Part shown: one piece after another, positions 6,483 to 7,262 of the stretch | Numbering within the stretch: the first letter of the stretch is position 1 | Layout: each line of letters begins with the position of its first letter | Assembly: GCA_031284645.1 (NCBI GenBank) | Contig: JAITXS010000187.1 | Location: 1 to 7,262, forward strand | Length of the DNA stretch: 7,262 nt | Direction of reading: 5' to 3' | Origin: Spirochaetaceae bacterium | GTDB lineage: Bacteria; Spirochaetota; Spirochaetia; Treponematales; Breznakiellaceae | Made by a program: the position numbers and the translations under genes | The notes under the pieces: generated by a model | What the model saw: the letters and a program-made list of their open reading frames with translations, nothing else | Told to the model about the DNA's origin: nothing | The model's database searches: none

Positions 6483-6641
6483 ATGAAACCTCTGCCGTTT
6501 ACTTTGTTTTTTCTTTATTATATAAGGAATAATTCCCGTTTAAGGGAATATGCGAAAAATAAACAAGAAAGGCTAAAAACCCAGGGAATTCAAAGTACGG
6601 TAATATATGAAAGATACCAAAATGATCGCGGGGGAAACTGA
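6483..6641 (+). CDS. Probable small protein (52 aa) overlapping the start of hemW
   Basis: The frame opens at ATG 6483 and ends at TGA 6639-6641. An excellent ribosome site, AAGGGA (6471-6476), sits 6 bases before the start, the strongest initiation signal on this side of the spacer. The product begins MKPLPFTLFFLYYIR: a short hydrophobic segment of about a dozen residues and then a Lys/Arg/Glu-rich, probably helical stretch (about 15-35), ending in RYQNDRGGN. The hydrophobic part is short for a membrane helix, so peripheral membrane attachment is possible. I do not recognise the family. It overlaps the putative hemW start by 35 bases in another frame, and hemW has no good ribosome site of its own, which suggests translational coupling. 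It could still be a chance frame. Confidence 0.5.
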   Translation: MKPLPFTLFFLYYIRNNSRLREYAKNKQERLKTQGIQSTVIYERYQNDRGGN

Positions 6642-7262
6642 TATTTCCTCCGGCGAAGCATCTTTTTACATCCATATTCCTTTTTGTGTCTCGAAATGCG
6701 CGTACTGCGATTTCTTTTCTATACCTGTTGATTCTGAACGTGAAAAGGCGCGGATGTTTGATGACTATCTTGAAGCCTTATGTTACGACATCGAAAGACA
6801 GATCGGGTATTTCAACATCAAAACAAGGTCAAGTCTCTATGTAGGCGGCGGTACTCCCTCACTTTTAGGCGGTCGGCGTATTGAAAAGCTTCTGTCGTTT
6901 TTAAAAAGGGCTCTTCCGGAGGGAGGCAAAGAAAATGTCCGCCCTGAAATTACTGTTGAGGCAAACAGCGAATCGTTAAGTGAGGAATTTATAGCCGCCT
7001 GTGTCGGCTCAGGGGTTTCCCGTTTAAGTGTCGGTGTGCAAAGCTTGAATGACCGGTCAAGGGATGCGATAGGGAGGAAAGGGTCATCAGTCTTTATAAA
7101 AAGGAATTTGGATCTCTTAAAAAACATACAGCACTATGCGGGACAAGCTTTTGATATTTCATTTGATCTTATATCGGGCCTGCCGTATCAAAATAAAACA
7201 ATGCTTTTAAATGATATAGAAACAATGCTTTTATATAATCCGGCGCATATTTCACTGTATGA
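6607..7262 (+). CDS. hemW: HemW-type radical SAM protein (coproporphyrinogen III oxidase-like), 3' truncated by window
   Basis: The first 218 residues of a radical SAM protein are present; the gene runs off the window (full family length is about 380). HIPFCVSKCAYCDFFS carries the [4Fe-4S] CX3CX2C motif (C27, C31, C34). The residue two after the last Cys is Phe36, where true HemN oxidases have a fourth Cys, so this is HemW. Other family landmarks are the SAM-binding GGGTPSLL, EANSESL (usually EANPESL), RLSVGVQSLND and DLISGLPYQ. HemW is a heme-binding chaperone thought to deliver heme to membrane cytochromes; it is not a coproporphyrinogen oxidase, although often annotated as one. ATG 6607 is the first start after the in-frame stop at 6601; ATG 6622 is an equal alternative that removes five residues. 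Neither has a strong Shine-Dalgarno. Coupling to the overlapping small gene upstream would explain this. Confidence 0.92.
   Translation, partial: MKDTKMIAGETDISSGEASFYIHIPFCVSKCAYCDFFSIPVDSEREKARMFDDYLEALCYDIERQIGYFNIKTRSSLYVGGGTPSLLGGRRIEKLLSFLKRALPEGGKENVRPEITVEANSESLSEEFIAACVGSGVSRLSVGVQSLNDRSRDAIGRKGSSVFIKRNLDLLKNIQHYAGQAFDISFDLISGLPYQNKTMLLNDIETMLLYNPAHISLY

Noticed and set aside
6532..6549. ATTCCC/GGGAAT hairpin as an attenuator for hemW
   Set aside because: The stem is only 6 bases, has no T run and sits inside the likely small gene. A further GGGAAT at 6584-6589 makes alternative pairings possible but nothing more supports regulation.
6837..7127. Minus-strand open frame of 96 codons
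   Set aside because: It lies opposite hemW, whose family motifs (GGGTPSLL, SVGVQS) occupy the plus strand. The antisense frame is a shadow.
1..7262. CRISPR array, tRNA/rRNA genes, transposase or phage genes
   Set aside because: I saw no regularly spaced repeats, no cloverleaf or rRNA-like stretches, and no mobile-element proteins in any frame.

Overview
The window is a stretch of bacterial chromosome of moderate GC content (by eye a little over 40 percent). It most likely comes from a draft or metagenomic contig, because the first 51 bases are an almost pure C tract that looks like an assembly end rather than biology. The gene set and protein style suggest an anaerobic, host-associated or sediment bacterium. 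My best guess is a spirochaete related to Treponema, from the general look of the Rep-type helicase, the DUF1538/PII pair and HemW. That guess rests on memory of protein style, not on a search, and is tentative.

Layout, left to right: (1) the C tract and about 140 bases without a gene; (2) a leftward cytoplasmic SGNH/GDSL hydrolase (192-869); (3) a 268-base divergent spacer; (4) a rightward two-gene unit, rdgB (XTP/dITP diphosphatase, 1138-1779) overlapping a Rep-type SF1 helicase (1766-3778); (5) a leftward two-gene unit read 6203 to 3773. Its first gene is a duplicated DUF1538 membrane protein and its second is a double-domain PII-like protein whose stop codon overlaps the helicase stop codon tail to tail; (6) a roughly 280-base regulatory spacer (6204-6482) with a strong leftward promoter, a long inverted repeat with a nested hairpin, and a plausible rightward promoter; (7) a probable 52-residue small gene (6483-6641) overlapping the start of hemW, which is cut off by the window end.

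The rdgB-rep pair is a genome-maintenance unit: one enzyme cleans non-canonical purine nucleotides from the pool, the other unwinds DNA at stalled forks or damage. The most interesting part is the DUF1538/PII unit. A polytopic membrane protein of unknown substrate, made of two homologous halves, is followed by a gene encoding two PII-like domains in one chain. By analogy with GlnK-AmtB and SbtB-SbtA this suggests a membrane transporter or channel gated by a PII-type sensor. Inside the PII gene, the second domain begins with its own Met-Ser-Asp-Thr-Asn, resembling the protein's N-terminus, behind a strong in-frame Shine-Dalgarno sequence. The gene may therefore make both a 242-residue tandem protein and a 110-residue single-domain PII. 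The membrane gene itself appears to be transcribed as a nearly leaderless mRNA.
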